A DNA stretch of 64,000 nucleotides from Candidatus Kryptoniota bacterium (GTDB lineage Bacteria > Bacteroidota > Ignavibacteria > Kryptoniales > JAKASW01): NCBI GenBank assembly GCA_024641705.1, contig JAHECO010000012.1, positions 33,883 to 97,882 on the forward strand, given 5' to 3'. A model generated the notes under the pieces. The model was not told the DNA's origin. It saw nothing but the letters and a program-made list of their open reading frames with translations, and searched no databases. This document shows, piece after piece, positions 17,680-27,079 of the stretch. Every line of letters begins with the position of its first letter. Position 1 is the stretch's first letter. The translations under genes and the position numbers were made by a program.

Positions 17680-19863
17680 CTACCTAATAAAAAAGATGAG
17701 ACCCATGAAAGCCACCGCCGCCGCGATGATCGATGTCGCGAGCATCCCGAAGACCGGTACTAAGAACAATACCGCTGCGACAGACCCGACGCTTCCGCCC
17801 ACCAGATCTGCCGAGTAGAGCCACGTCATGGATTTAGCGCGGTTGTCGACCTTGTTCAGGCTGATGAACGCGAACACCGCAGCAACAAGGGCTCCATCAA
17901 GTATCAGCATGAGAGATGTGAACGCAAGGGAACCGAGGGGTTCGGATCTGAGGGCAGAGAAGACGATAAGGTTCAGGGATCCCATCCCGATCATCAGAGC
18001 CGTCCCCAGCCAAGTGTGTCGTTTTCCGGGTCGCTGCTTTGTCGTCATGTACTTGCTTGCCGCAAACGCACCCAGCGCGAGACCCACCATGAAAGTCATC
18101 AGGAGAATTCCGATATCCTGGTACAGAACGCCGCTCCTGTTTTGGTAGTTCAGGAGGAGCACCGTTTCACACACCATACCCGCGGCTCCGGCCAGCGACA
18201 TCGATATGAACCGCCGTGCCGCGGCGAACCTCCTGGCGATCGCGATGACAATCGCAAGGGCAATCGCCAGCCAGAAGATCGGGGAGATCAGTATCGAGGA
18301 TGCCTGAAAGGAGTGCGCATCAGGGAGCGCGAAACCGCCCAGGAATTTCGACAACCATAATGATATCGTATAACCGTAACAGGCGGGTTGAAAATCCGAG
18401 TTGGGTACCGGTGTTCCGCCGGAAAGGATCTCTCTTATGCCCCGAAACCTGTCGTTCGTATAGAGGTAGTCGATGTACTGCGGCGATACCAGCCGGCTCG
18501 CTATCCTTCTTGCTTTGAACCGGTCCGCGAGGACATCGGGATTGGTGGTCAGCTGTAAAGTTGAGGCGGTGAAGATATTTGTGGCGCCGGGTATCACGAC
18601 GACGTTTCCGAACACCGACTTGAGCGCCGCGTAAACACTTTTGTTCCTTCTCAGCAGCTGCGGCGTCCACAGATTCTCCGCGGACCGGATCGGGAAAGCG
18701 AGCACGCCGTCCTGAGTCAGCGACGTCGAGCACTCACGGAAGAATTCTTCGGTATAGAACCGGTTGTTCTGTGCGGACATCGGCTCGGGCATTGCGACGA
18801 GGATAGCGTCGTAGAGGCGGCGCTGACAGAGGAACCGCCTCGGATCATCATAGGTTATCCTGACCCTGGCGTCGCTGAGTGAACTTGCGAGCCCGGGAGG
18901 AAGATGATTTCTGAGCAAGTCGACCGTAGCCTCGCTTATCTCGACGTAGTCGACTTCTTTCACGGGCAATTTCAGAAGTTCGAATACGATGCCGGCAAAC
19001 CCTCCGCCTAACACCAGAACCTTCTGCGGATTTTCTGACTGAAGCATCGACAACTGCACAAACTCTTCCGCCGCCGTGGTCTCGGTTTCATAGGAGAGAG
19101 CGTCGTTTTCGAAAACCGATACCTGCTCTTCGCTCGCGGTCAATGTGACGCGGCCGTACGGGGTATCGCGCGAATCGATCAGGTACGGATGATTCCACGA
19201 TGTCATCCACCTGTCGAGCGGCGGTGAGAAAGCGGTGAGCAGGAGGACAATCGAGAGTCCGGCAACCGGCAGGATTTTTTGCGGCAGGCGTCCGGCTTTC
19301 CATGAGTAAAACGACACGACCGCCAGGGAGCAGGCACAGCAAAGGAGTCCGGCCGCGAGATTCTGGACTCCCCATATCAACAGAAGAGTGGACAGCAAAC
19401 CGCCAAGAACCCCGCCGGCACTTTCAAGCGAATACGCTTCAGCCAGAGTCCGGCCCTCGGACAGGAACCTCTGTGCGGTCCACCTGAACAGGAGGCCGGT
19501 AAGAAAACTCAGCGGCATGATTGCCAACACCAGCCCCGACATTTGTGTCTCGAAAGGAAGATATCCCCCCGGCACACCTCTGCCCATGATCCTGATGCCC
19601 CTGATGACGACGATGTCCGCCGCAAGGGCGGCAGACGTAATTATGAAAAGGCTGTTTATCGACCTCTCTTGCGGCGCATCGGAGCGGCGCCCGACGGCAG
19701 CTCCGATTGCGGTGCCGAGGAGCCAGACCGCGAGCGACAGAATGTAAATAAGCTCTATCCCGTAGAACGCGACGTTCAATTCACGCAGCACGACGACCTG
19801 GCCGAGTATCGAAACGAAACCGACCGTTATCAGATACAGTTGTGTTGAAGAACTCTTCCACAT
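17680..19863 (-). CDS. Membrane-fused aminopropyltransferase (spermidine synthase-like)
   Basis: A 727-residue protein with three parts. Residues 1-215 hold about seven membrane helices, residues about 225-460 a spermidine synthase-type Rossmann domain, and residues about 520-727 six or more further helices. The nucleotide/substrate motif is KVLVLGGGFAGIVFELLK and the following acidic strand is VDYVEISEATVDLLR. The region expected to carry the catalytic acid reads YDAILVAMPEPMSAQNNRFYTEEFF, so the usual Asp in that loop appears replaced by MPEP. Substrate may differ from putrescine. The same-strand AmmeMemoRadiSam genes lie just upstream (117-base gap), suggesting a common pathway. Confidence 0.8.
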   Translation of the reverse strand: MWKSSSTQLYLITVGFVSILGQVVVLRELNVAFYGIELIYILSLAVWLLGTAIGAAVGRRSDAPQERSINSLFIITSAALAADIVVIRGIRIMGRGVPGGYLPFETQMSGLVLAIMPLSFLTGLLFRWTAQRFLSEGRTLAEAYSLESAGGVLGGLLSTLLLIWGVQNLAAGLLCCACSLAVVSFYSWKAGRLPQKILPVAGLSIVLLLTAFSPPLDRWMTSWNHPYLIDSRDTPYGRVTLTASEEQVSVFENDALSYETETTAAEEFVQLSMLQSENPQKVLVLGGGFAGIVFELLKLPVKEVDYVEISEATVDLLRNHLPPGLASSLSDARVRITYDDPRRFLCQRRLYDAILVAMPEPMSAQNNRFYTEEFFRECSTSLTQDGVLAFPIRSAENLWTPQLLRRNKSVYAALKSVFGNVVVIPGATNIFTASTLQLTTNPDVLADRFKARRIASRLVSPQYIDYLYTNDRFRGIREILSGGTPVPNSDFQPACYGYTISLWLSKFLGGFALPDAHSFQASSILISPIFWLAIALAIVIAIARRFAAARRFISMSLAGAAGMVCETVLLLNYQNRSGVLYQDIGILLMTFMVGLALGAFAASKYMTTKQRPGKRHTWLGTALMIGMGSLNLIVFSALRSEPLGSLAFTSLMLILDGALVAAVFAFISLNKVDNRAKSMTWLYSADLVGGSVGSVAAVLFLVPVFGMLATSIIAAAVAFMGLIFFIR

Positions 19864-19980
19864 ATCCCCGTCCGGAATTCTTCTGCAAAAATCTCAATCG
19901 AGGATGACGCTAGTACCGCGAATTCGAACGGCCATGAGAAAGGTAGACTCCATCGTCTATGGGAATCTTTTCCACTGGCG

Positions 19981-21525
19981 TCATCTGTGTTCTGTACTCC
20001 CGAACTCCGACTCGCTGAAGACATCGGCCTGGAAAGTGAACAACTGAGCCGTCTTCCAGTCTCCCTTCTCCAAACCCGCCTTGTAGCAGAGCTGGTCGAG
20101 GAACACCTCCTTGCTCCACCCGGTTTCGGTCGCCACCTGCGGGAGGAAGACTGCCTGCCGGTTTCCCTTCCTGACGACGACACCGTCGCGCCCGAGAACG
20201 ACCTCATCGGCACTCTTCACCTCTGTGAATGGAGTGAGAGCGGAAATCTCGATCTCAACCCGCGGCAGTTCTTGCTCGCCGAGCGGATCGAACCGCGTAT
20301 CATTAAACGCGGCCTGGAGTGCCATGGCGCCGACGACGGTACCCAATGGCCTGTCGCCTGACATACTGCCGATGCACCCGCGGAGCTCGCCGTTCTTCTT
20401 CAGCGTGACGAATGCCCCTCGCCTGACCTTAAGGCAAGCGCCGAGATTGCGGGGAAGAGGAACCGTTTCGGTTGTGAGAATCTGTTCGATAGTTCTGCGT
20501 GCGTAGCTCAGCAATGCTTCCTTGTCCGACGAAGTAAGCTTATAGAACGGGTCCACTTCGGTTGTGTCAATGCTGACCGCCGTGGAAAGCTTGCCTCTCC
20601 CAATTACGACAGCCCCGTAGCCTACGACCTGATCCGCCCTTCCGACCGGACTGTACCCCGAATTCGTGTAGCTGATCGTCGACGCATAGTTGGCGCCAAG
20701 CTCTTTTGCCGCCGCTATCGCAGCCATGATCGGCGCTTCTCCGCACGCGCAGGTCGAAAGCTGTGGCGTGTTCTTTCTGAGTTGCCCACTCATGTAAGAT
20801 TCTATCCTGTCGATGTCCATGCTCTCGATGGCCGTAAGAGTTGCGTGGTCGATGCTCAACGCATCATCGAACCTCGGGTAATGAGACAGGTCGGAGCTCG
20901 CCACGATAAGAGACCGCTTGTCCTTCAGGATCCCGGCGAGTGCACGGCCGAATCTGACGCACATGTCGGCATCCGGTTCGCCCACCACGACCGGGATTAT
21001 CTTCGCATGAGGGAACAAATATTTCACGAACGGTATCTGAACCTCGATGGAGTGCTCCCTCTCGTGGACGGCAGGATTTGCAGTTACGTCCCGATCGCTT
21101 TTCATGAGTTCTGCAGCCGCGCTGTCGTCGACCGCGGCGGATCCTATCGGAGTGTCGAAGGACCCTTTCGGGTAAACCGAGATGCCGGTGAATCCGGCCG
21201 TCGTGTGGTTCGTCCCGAGGATTACGACCAGATCATAGCGGTTGCCTTTGACCTGGTTATATCCATCCGCCGCTATCTGTCCCGAGAAGATATACCCGGC
21301 ATGCGGGACGATGATTGCCAGAGGGTGGTCGCTCTTTGCGGGCTTCGCATCGTTCAAGAACGCAGCGATCGCCTTGCTCAGCTTCGTCGAGTCCGCAGGA
21401 TAGAATTGTCCCGCGAACTGGGGCGCTCTCGCGGGACCCGATCCTCTGTCGCTTGAATTTATTTTCTGCCCCTGGCACGAATTGGCAAGGAGCAGAAGAG
21501 CCGTGAAAAGTAGAACCTTTTTCAT
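19981..21525 (-). CDS. Lipoprotein fusion of MEMO1-like and AMMECR1 domains
   Basis: A 514-residue protein from ATG 21525 (AAAGGG eight bases before it); the longer open frame upstream has no coding character. It starts with a lipoprotein signal (LLFTALLLLANSC). Residues about 40-310 are a MEMO1/AmmeMemoRadiSam protein B domain: FAGQFYPADS, IVPHAGYIFSG, LGTNHTT and SSDLSHYP with the His residues of the dioxygenase-like fold. Residues about 340-510 are an AMMECR1 domain with the signature LRGCIGS. The biochemical role of these proteins with their radical SAM partner is unknown. Fusion of A and B domains with an export signal is the notable point. Confidence 0.88.
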   Translation of the reverse strand: MKKVLLFTALLLLANSCQGQKINSSDRGSGPARAPQFAGQFYPADSTKLSKAIAAFLNDAKPAKSDHPLAIIVPHAGYIFSGQIAADGYNQVKGNRYDLVVILGTNHTTAGFTGISVYPKGSFDTPIGSAAVDDSAAAELMKSDRDVTANPAVHEREHSIEVQIPFVKYLFPHAKIIPVVVGEPDADMCVRFGRALAGILKDKRSLIVASSDLSHYPRFDDALSIDHATLTAIESMDIDRIESYMSGQLRKNTPQLSTCACGEAPIMAAIAAAKELGANYASTISYTNSGYSPVGRADQVVGYGAVVIGRGKLSTAVSIDTTEVDPFYKLTSSDKEALLSYARRTIEQILTTETVPLPRNLGACLKVRRGAFVTLKKNGELRGCIGSMSGDRPLGTVVGAMALQAAFNDTRFDPLGEQELPRVEIEISALTPFTEVKSADEVVLGRDGVVVRKGNRQAVFLPQVATETGWSKEVFLDQLCYKAGLEKGDWKTAQLFTFQADVFSESEFGSTEHR

Positions 21526-21629
21526 AGGTGCCCTTTCTTGTCTTGACCTTCGGGACCTCGTGAACCCTCCAAGGCTTGTGACTTTTCGGGAGCCGACGCG
21601 GCCGCGGTTTCTCTGCAATTGTCCGCGGG

Positions 21630-22925
21630 TCATTTCCACACGCCGGCGATCGCCCGACCGCAATATTCGCAGCGGCAGTCCTTCAAATGGAGTTCTACCA
21701 CGAAGAAGCCGGTGCGTTTTATCACCGTCTTTCCGCAGGACGGGCAATAGGTCGAGTTTCCCGGATGTCCCGGCACGTTCCCTACAAAGGCATAATGGAT
21801 CCCTTTCGACATTGCGATGTCCCTCGCTCGTTCGAGTATCGAGATAGGTGTCGGCGGGAGATTCAGGACTCTGTAGTCGGGATGGAACCTGGTGAAATGC
21901 ACCGGCACGTCGGAGCCGACTTCTCCGGCTATCCACGATGAGAGGTCGTTCATCATCTTGTCTGAATCGTTCAATGTCGGAACGACGAGGTTCACGATTT
22001 CCAGATGGGCTTTGCTTTTCGAAACCTGTTTTATGCTACGCAGGACGGGCTTGAGCTCCGCGCCGCAGACTCTCCGGTAAAAGTCCGCACTGAATCCTTT
22101 CAGGTCGATCTTTATGGCATCGAGGATGTCACACATCTCCCGCAGCGGTTCGGGGTTCATGAACCCGCAACTCACGAGGACGCTCCTGATGTCTTTCTTT
22201 CGTGCGAGTCGCGCTATGTCTGTCAGATACTCGATGAAGACCGTAGGCTCGTTGTAAGTAAATGCGATAACGCGGACATCCTGTGACCTCGTGTCGCGGA
22301 CGATCTCGTCCGGCGGGACGGACTTCACCGGATAGTCTTCCGGCCTCGCCTGTGAGATTTGCCAGTTCTGGCAGAACTGGCAGGAGAGGGGACATCCGGC
22401 GGTCGCGAGAGAGTATGCCTGGCTGCCCGGCAGGAAGTGAAAGAAAGGCTTCTTCTCGATCGGGTCGACATGGATTGCGATCGGCTTGCCGTAGACGAGA
22501 CTCCTGAGCTTGCCGTCCACGTTCATCCTGGCCCTGCATTTTCCATGCTCGTTTTCTTCCATGACGCATCCCTGCGCACAGAGGAGACACTTCACGAATT
22601 TCTTCTCGTGGTCGAAACCGGTCTTGTCGCCGACTTCGGAAACCGAATGGCACTTGAGGTAATCCACGTTTGGCGAGTCAGTTGAAACCCAATATCTGGC
22701 AAGCGGGATGTCCTGGTAAGATTTTCCATGGGCGCTCACCGGAAAACCGTCGATCCATGCGACGAGTTCTTTGAGAATGGGAGGGCAGGCGAGTGCGGCA
22801 TAGCTTCCGCCGATTATCAAACCGGACTTCGAGATGAAATTACGACGCGTGAGATTATGCCCGCACATTTCCTGCGCACTACTTCGCGGACTTCCCGAAT
22901 CGATAACGGACGAAATTTTGTTCAT
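21630..22925 (-). CDS. AmmeMemoRadiSam radical SAM enzyme with Tat-type signal
   Basis: A 431-residue radical SAM protein related to pyruvate-formate-lyase-activating enzymes. The N-terminus has a twin-arginine motif TRRNFISKSGLIIGGSYAAL, suggesting export of a folded Fe-S protein. A Cys-rich segment CLLCAQGCVMEENEHGKC precedes the radical SAM motif CPLSCQFCQNW (CxxxCxxC, near residue 185). The C-terminus has two further Cys pairs (YCPSCGK and CRCEYCGRA), probably another metal site. It lies about 100 bases upstream of the MEMO/AMMECR1 fusion on the same strand; the three family members form the named AmmeMemoRadiSam system of unknown chemistry. Confidence 0.9.
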   Translation of the reverse strand: MNKISSVIDSGSPRSSAQEMCGHNLTRRNFISKSGLIIGGSYAALACPPILKELVAWIDGFPVSAHGKSYQDIPLARYWVSTDSPNVDYLKCHSVSEVGDKTGFDHEKKFVKCLLCAQGCVMEENEHGKCRARMNVDGKLRSLVYGKPIAIHVDPIEKKPFFHFLPGSQAYSLATAGCPLSCQFCQNWQISQARPEDYPVKSVPPDEIVRDTRSQDVRVIAFTYNEPTVFIEYLTDIARLARKKDIRSVLVSCGFMNPEPLREMCDILDAIKIDLKGFSADFYRRVCGAELKPVLRSIKQVSKSKAHLEIVNLVVPTLNDSDKMMNDLSSWIAGEVGSDVPVHFTRFHPDYRVLNLPPTPISILERARDIAMSKGIHYAFVGNVPGHPGNSTYCPSCGKTVIKRTGFFVVELHLKDCRCEYCGRAIAGVWK

Positions 22926-23141
22926 GACAGAACCACCATGACAAAGTTAGTTTCTCTGAACACTCGTCGTGCGGATTATCTCTCGAAGCCCTTGACCCTG
23001 ACGGAACGCAACTCAAGAAGGGATAGTTACGGCCATGCCTCGCAAGAATGTAAACGTATCTTCCTGGAATATCAAGCAAGGGTCGTCCTCGTCCAGGTTT
23101 GATTCTCTTCGGCAAGTTTCCTAGAATTACAGAACAGTCTT

Positions 23142-23840
23142 ATGGATACAGCAGCGATCTATCGCGACAAGTCGCCTTCTCTGAAATCGAAGGCCACGCT
23201 CGCACTCCTTCACCTTGCCATCGTTACACTTGCGGTGTGGATCCTGTTCTGGAACGGCGCGACGACCATCGAAGGTATTTTCGGGGCGGGCCACACGGTC
23301 GCCATACCGCTGCGTCGCGCGATGCTCGCGGCGGTGGCCGTGCTCTACTTCATCCGCGTGCTGGGAACGCTTTTCATCTTTATCAAGCGCCGCGTGCCGT
23401 GGAGCGAGGTCGCGACGATAGCCGTGTGGGTCGGCATGATCGACGCGCTCATTGCCTACTTCGGAGGCCGCAACCCGGCCGGCGTCGGAGTGTGGGAGGC
23501 GATAGGAGCGTGCCTGGTGATAATCGGATCGGCGACCAATACCGGCTCGGAGTGGCAGCGACATGCATGGAAGCGGAACCCCGACAACAAAGGGCACCTC
23601 TACACCGGCGGACTATGGAAGTTTGCCCGCCACATCAACTATTTCGGCGACCTCGTTCTTTTTACCGGATGGGTGTTGATGACCGGCGTGCCCGCACTTC
23701 TGGCAATTCCCGTGCTGATGGTCTTCGGATTTGTTTTTGTTAACATGCCGGCGCAGGACCGCTATCTGGTGGAGCGCTACGGAGACGAATATCGGTCGTA
23801 TGCCGGCCGCACGGCAAGACTGATCCCGTTCCTTTACTGA
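23142..23840 (+). CDS. DUF1295 / steroid 5-alpha-reductase-like membrane protein
   Basis: A 232-residue integral membrane protein with five or six hydrophobic helices. The C-terminal part has the family's conserved block: GGLWKFARHINYFGDLVLFTG, AQDRYLVERYGDEYRSYAGRTARLIPFLY. In relatives (DUF1295, isoprenylcysteine methyltransferase and 5-alpha-reductase clan) this cytoplasmic-edge region binds the cofactor. The Asn in HINYFGD replaces the common HPNYFGE slightly. Reaction unknown. Neighbours diverge or converge, so there is no operon context. Confidence 0.82.
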   Translation: MDTAAIYRDKSPSLKSKATLALLHLAIVTLAVWILFWNGATTIEGIFGAGHTVAIPLRRAMLAAVAVLYFIRVLGTLFIFIKRRVPWSEVATIAVWVGMIDALIAYFGGRNPAGVGVWEAIGACLVIIGSATNTGSEWQRHAWKRNPDNKGHLYTGGLWKFARHINYFGDLVLFTGWVLMTGVPALLAIPVLMVFGFVFVNMPAQDRYLVERYGDEYRSYAGRTARLIPFLY

Positions 23841-23907
23841 GACCGCACAACCGCGGCATCACCTCGACAATGTGCCGGCCGGTCGTGTCCGTAAATGAGA
23901 CTTCTTC

Positions 23908-25473
23908 TCAGATGAAGATCTTCACGCTTTTCCAGATCTCGGCGATGGGCCGTTTCAGCCCTCTGCAAATGAAAACGGGGAGATTGTTTTCGTAGGGCAT
24001 TGCGTACTGACTTCTTATGACCGCAGCCTGCTCGGCGGAATTACACGACTTGAGATTGTCTTCCTTATTTCCGCCGATCACTATGATGGTCGTGTCGGTC
24101 GTGTCGCCGGGTCCCCAGTACCAGTAGTTGTTGTGTCCGCATATGACCCTCGGCAGGGGATACTTGCCTCTGAAGAAATCGATTGCGCCGGCTTCGCCGT
24201 AGTTCTGCGCAAAGACGACCGTCTTCTCTCGCTCTTCCGGCGTAAGGGAGAGATAAACCTTCGAGACCGTTGCGGCCATGTTCTCCCAGCCGAACATGTC
24301 GGCGTAGAACTGCGGAAGCTCGACGAGCCGGTGTGCTTCCGGTGTTGAAGGCGTGATTCCAAGTGCCTGGGAGTATTTGATGAAAGTCTGTACCGGCAAT
24401 ACCGGAAGAGCGAACGGCAGGCTCACGAGGCCGAAGAGGGCAACGAGTGCCGGCATCGCAAACTTCGTCCAGCCGAAACCTCTATGTGAGGCTATTTGCT
24501 CGAACATGACGCCGCCGGCCGCGAACAAAATGGGGAACGCGGGGGCGATGTATTCGGGTTTGGAATGCCAGTTCAGGATCAGAACCAGGAATGAGACGAG
24601 AAAGATGTATCCGACCAGCCTGAAGTTCTTCCCGTCTCTCTGGAAGAAAAGAAAGTAAATTCCCGCGACCCACACGGGCAACGAAAGGATGTTCATGTTG
24701 TTCACGGTTCCAAGAATGAAAGTCACCGGGTTTTGAGAAGAATATTTGAGCGTAGCGGCATTATGGATGAACTCGAGCGTGGCGAAACCGTGAGTGATGT
24801 TCCAGATTATGTACGGACTGAATAACAGAAACGCTATGGCACCGGAGACATACGGCCACCGTGTCCTTAACATCCTCCTGTGCGGTGTGAGGAGAAGTCC
24901 GACGAACAGACCAAATCCGAACCAGAGGAGGTCGATTTTGTTGAGGAGTCCGAAGCCGAGTATGATTCCCAGGAGGATCCAGAGTCTGTCTGTCGGAATG
25001 TCGCGACGGTCGGATTCGACGATGAGCATGACAACATAGGCTCCGAGCGACCAGAACACCCAGTCGAAGGCGTTCATGGAGTAGATGCCGGTTGTCCCCA
25101 GAAATTCGGGAGCGATGGCAACTGAAAGGCACGCGAGCACAACCGCGAATGTGCCTCCGCTCAGTTTCCGCGTGATGAGACCTGCGAGGCATACCGTTAT
25201 TCCGGATGCGATGGCGGGGAGGAGCCTTAACGTGAATATAGAATCGCCGAAGAGCTTGATGCTCGTGAAGAGGATGAAGCTCGCCAGCGGCGGTTGGTCG
25301 ACGTAGCCCGCGGCGAGGTGCCTGCTGCAGGCGATGTAGTAGAGCTCGTCGCGGAAGTAGCCGTATCCTCCAAAAGCGTTCGTGAACAGGTGAAGCAGGA
25401 CTTCCGCCGCTGCGAAGGCCAGTATGATTTGCGTACTTCGGCGTGCCATTGCGTCGGGTAGTGATTCGTTCAT
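23908..25473 (-). CDS. GT39-family (ArnT/PMT-like) membrane glycosyltransferase
   Basis: A 521-residue polytopic membrane protein with about ten helices between residues 10 and 375, followed by a soluble C-terminal domain. The first periplasmic loop has the family's catalytic signature YGYFRDELYYIACSRHLAAGYVDQPPL, with the DE pair that binds the lipid-linked sugar donor. Enzymes of this clan (dolichyl/undecaprenyl-phosphate sugar transferases) glycosylate proteins or lipid A on the outer side of the inner membrane. Acceptor and donor cannot be told from sequence. Monocistronic by context. Confidence 0.88.
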   Translation of the reverse strand: MNESLPDAMARRSTQIILAFAAAEVLLHLFTNAFGGYGYFRDELYYIACSRHLAAGYVDQPPLASFILFTSIKLFGDSIFTLRLLPAIASGITVCLAGLITRKLSGGTFAVVLACLSVAIAPEFLGTTGIYSMNAFDWVFWSLGAYVVMLIVESDRRDIPTDRLWILLGIILGFGLLNKIDLLWFGFGLFVGLLLTPHRRMLRTRWPYVSGAIAFLLFSPYIIWNITHGFATLEFIHNAATLKYSSQNPVTFILGTVNNMNILSLPVWVAGIYFLFFQRDGKNFRLVGYIFLVSFLVLILNWHSKPEYIAPAFPILFAAGGVMFEQIASHRGFGWTKFAMPALVALFGLVSLPFALPVLPVQTFIKYSQALGITPSTPEAHRLVELPQFYADMFGWENMAATVSKVYLSLTPEEREKTVVFAQNYGEAGAIDFFRGKYPLPRVICGHNNYWYWGPGDTTDTTIIVIGGNKEDNLKSCNSAEQAAVIRSQYAMPYENNLPVFICRGLKRPIAEIWKSVKIFI

Positions 25474-25695
25474 TTATTCCTCTCTTAATTATCCTTCAGA
25501 CTTGTCAGTTTGATCCGGACGGTACGATGACGCCGCCCGTGTGCGAAGATTTCAAAACACCGGTCCGGCCCGATGTTGATTAAAAACGAAAAATGCGAGG
25601 AAATGTTCCGACTGAGGTTGTCCGGTTTGCATTCGGGTATCATGTACACGGCATCGATTCTTAAGTGAGCCGTCGGTTCGAGAATTGTCCGCGCA

Positions 25696-26040
25696 CTATC
25701 CTTTTATCGTCAGCACGATCGCAAGGGCCGCCCTGATCCGATCGATGAGTGACTCGTCGAGTTTACCGATGCGCCTCACGAACCTGCGCTCCGATATCGA
25801 ACGCAGCTGGAAGCAGTCTGCGGCCGATTCCTTGCTGAGCCCGTTGCCGTCGGCGGGTTCGATCTTCACCATCCACGGCGCTATCGCGAAATGGTCCTTC
25901 CAGTCGGTGATCGGGACAACCATCTTCAGCGGGAGCTTTCCGAAGTTGTCGTCGTTGACGATCACGCAGGGGCGGGTCTTCTCGATCTCGGCGCCGACCG
26001 TGGGGTCGAGCGTTATCAACCAGACGTCACCTTGGTTCAT
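25696..26040 (-). CDS. MazF/PemK-type toxin
   Basis: A 114-residue ribonuclease toxin. The start at 26040 (MNQGDVWLITLDPTVGAE) is used because it matches the family; a longer version would start inside the antitoxin gene. Conserved features are GDVWLITLDP, IEKTRPCVIVNDD and the internal VVPITDW strand, followed by the C-terminal LDESLIDRIRAAL helix. MazF toxins cleave mRNA at short motifs. The gene overlaps the end of the upstream antitoxin gene by 14 bases, as usual for such pairs. Confidence 0.9.
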   Translation of the reverse strand: MNQGDVWLITLDPTVGAEIEKTRPCVIVNDDNFGKLPLKMVVPITDWKDHFAIAPWMVKIEPADGNGLSKESAADCFQLRSISERRFVRRIGKLDESLIDRIRAALAIVLTIKG

Positions 26041-26245
26041 AGAAGTCTTCCATGTCAAGGTCGGTGAATGACGTCAGGTCCCTATCGGCCCGATAATCCT
26101 GGAGCAGTTCCCGCACTGCTCTCTTGATTTCCTCCGTACCCCCCTCTTTACGCAACGATTTCAGCACTTTTTCGACGACGAGGATGCGGTCCTGTAAAGG
26201 AAGCTCTTCGATCGCCTTCAGTATATCTTCTACGTTCTTGCTCAT
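26027..26245 (-). CDS. Antitoxin partner of the MazF-type toxin
   Basis: A 72-residue protein beginning MSKNVEDILKAIEELPLQDR, with a second half LTSFTDLDMEDFYEPR that is acidic and probably unfolded until bound to the toxin. The N-terminal helical stretch resembles addiction-module antitoxins of the DUF2281/Addiction_mod type rather than an AbrB fold. The assignment rests mainly on position directly upstream of, and overlapping with, the MazF-type gene. An alternative GTG start lies two codons earlier. Confidence 0.8.
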   Translation of the reverse strand: MSKNVEDILKAIEELPLQDRILVVEKVLKSLRKEGGTEEIKRAVRELLQDYRADRDLTSFTDLDMEDFYEPR

Positions 26246-26447
26246 GCCCACTCTGACGGAGTAAGATAAGACTTTTTTATCCTAATCTGCCAACCGCAGA
26301 AGCCAATCAAACGTTTTGCGCATTCGACCACATAGATGCGTAACGAAATACCCAAACGTTCCAATCCCCACTGTAATTAATAGAATCTGCAACATCAGTT
26401 CGGAAAGACGGCCTTTGGCCCGGCACCGCCTCAGAAGAGCAACCCCA

Positions 26448-27023
26448 CTATTTCTTCCGGACCAAGTCCGAAGATTCTTCTTTCTCGACTCGAAATCCGA
26501 TAGGCCTCTTGGGCTTCTCGGGCGGAGTTAGAATTTGCCGGATTGCATCGAAAACGACCCTGAATTGTTCGTCATATTTCTTTTCAAGAGCATCCAACCT
26601 GCGAGCCAGTTCTGCATTTGATGCAAGCATCTCTCGCAGCCTGACGAATGTCCGCATTATCGCAATGTTCACCTGAATAGCCCGTTCACTGTTTAGAACG
26701 CTCGAGAGCATGAGAATCCCGTGCTCAGTAAATGCAAATGGACGATACTTAATGTGTTCGCCTCTCTTTAAGGTCACAATTTGTGACCTTAAATGTGAGC
26801 TCATGGAATTCTTCCACCATGTTTGCGCCTCTTCCATAGTGAGTTGGAACATGAAATCTTCCGGGAACCGGTCAATGTTCCGCTTTACAGCCTGGTTCAA
26901 CGCTTTCGTTTGCACTCCGTAAAGGGCTGCCAGGTCGCGATCGAGCATAACCTTTTGCCCCCTCACTAGTAGGATAGCGTTTTCAATTCTACCGTCTGGA
27001 ACAAGTGACACATCCTTCCGCAT
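26448..27023 (-). CDS. ORF6N domain protein
   Basis: A 191-residue protein of the ORF6N/KilA-N-associated family found in phages and widely in Bacteroidota chromosomes. Typical blocks are ILLVRGQKVMLDRDLAALYGVQTKALNQAVKRN split over residues 17-50, RFPEDFMFQLT, RPFAFTEHGILMLSSVLNSERA and a C-terminal coiled coil. DNA binding is assumed for the family; function unknown. The central segment (SQIVTLKRGEH) is encoded over a perfect 27-base palindrome, a variable spot in such proteins. Confidence 0.88.
   Translation of the reverse strand: MRKDVSLVPDGRIENAILLVRGQKVMLDRDLAALYGVQTKALNQAVKRNIDRFPEDFMFQLTMEEAQTWWKNSMSSHLRSQIVTLKRGEHIKYRPFAFTEHGILMLSSVLNSERAIQVNIAIMRTFVRLREMLASNAELARRLDALEKKYDEQFRVVFDAIRQILTPPEKPKRPIGFRVEKEESSDLVRKK
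26767..26793. repeat. 27-bp perfect palindrome inside the ORF6N gene
   Basis: TTTAAGGTCACAA-t-TTGTGACCTTAAA. Thirteen-base arms around a single base are unlikely by chance. A related, imperfect version (GAGGTCACAAATTGAAACCTC) lies at 29748-29768 between the helicase and the lamin-tail gene. Confidence 0.75.
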
Positions 27024-27079
27024 TTTCTCACCCCCGAAATTCGTTTCACAATCCGCTTCTACCGATAAGTATCGAATTA

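Noticed and set aside
21526..21936. Upstream extension of the MEMO/AMMECR1 protein
   Set aside because: Arg-rich shadow of the radical SAM gene; the lipoprotein signal at 21525 marks the real start.
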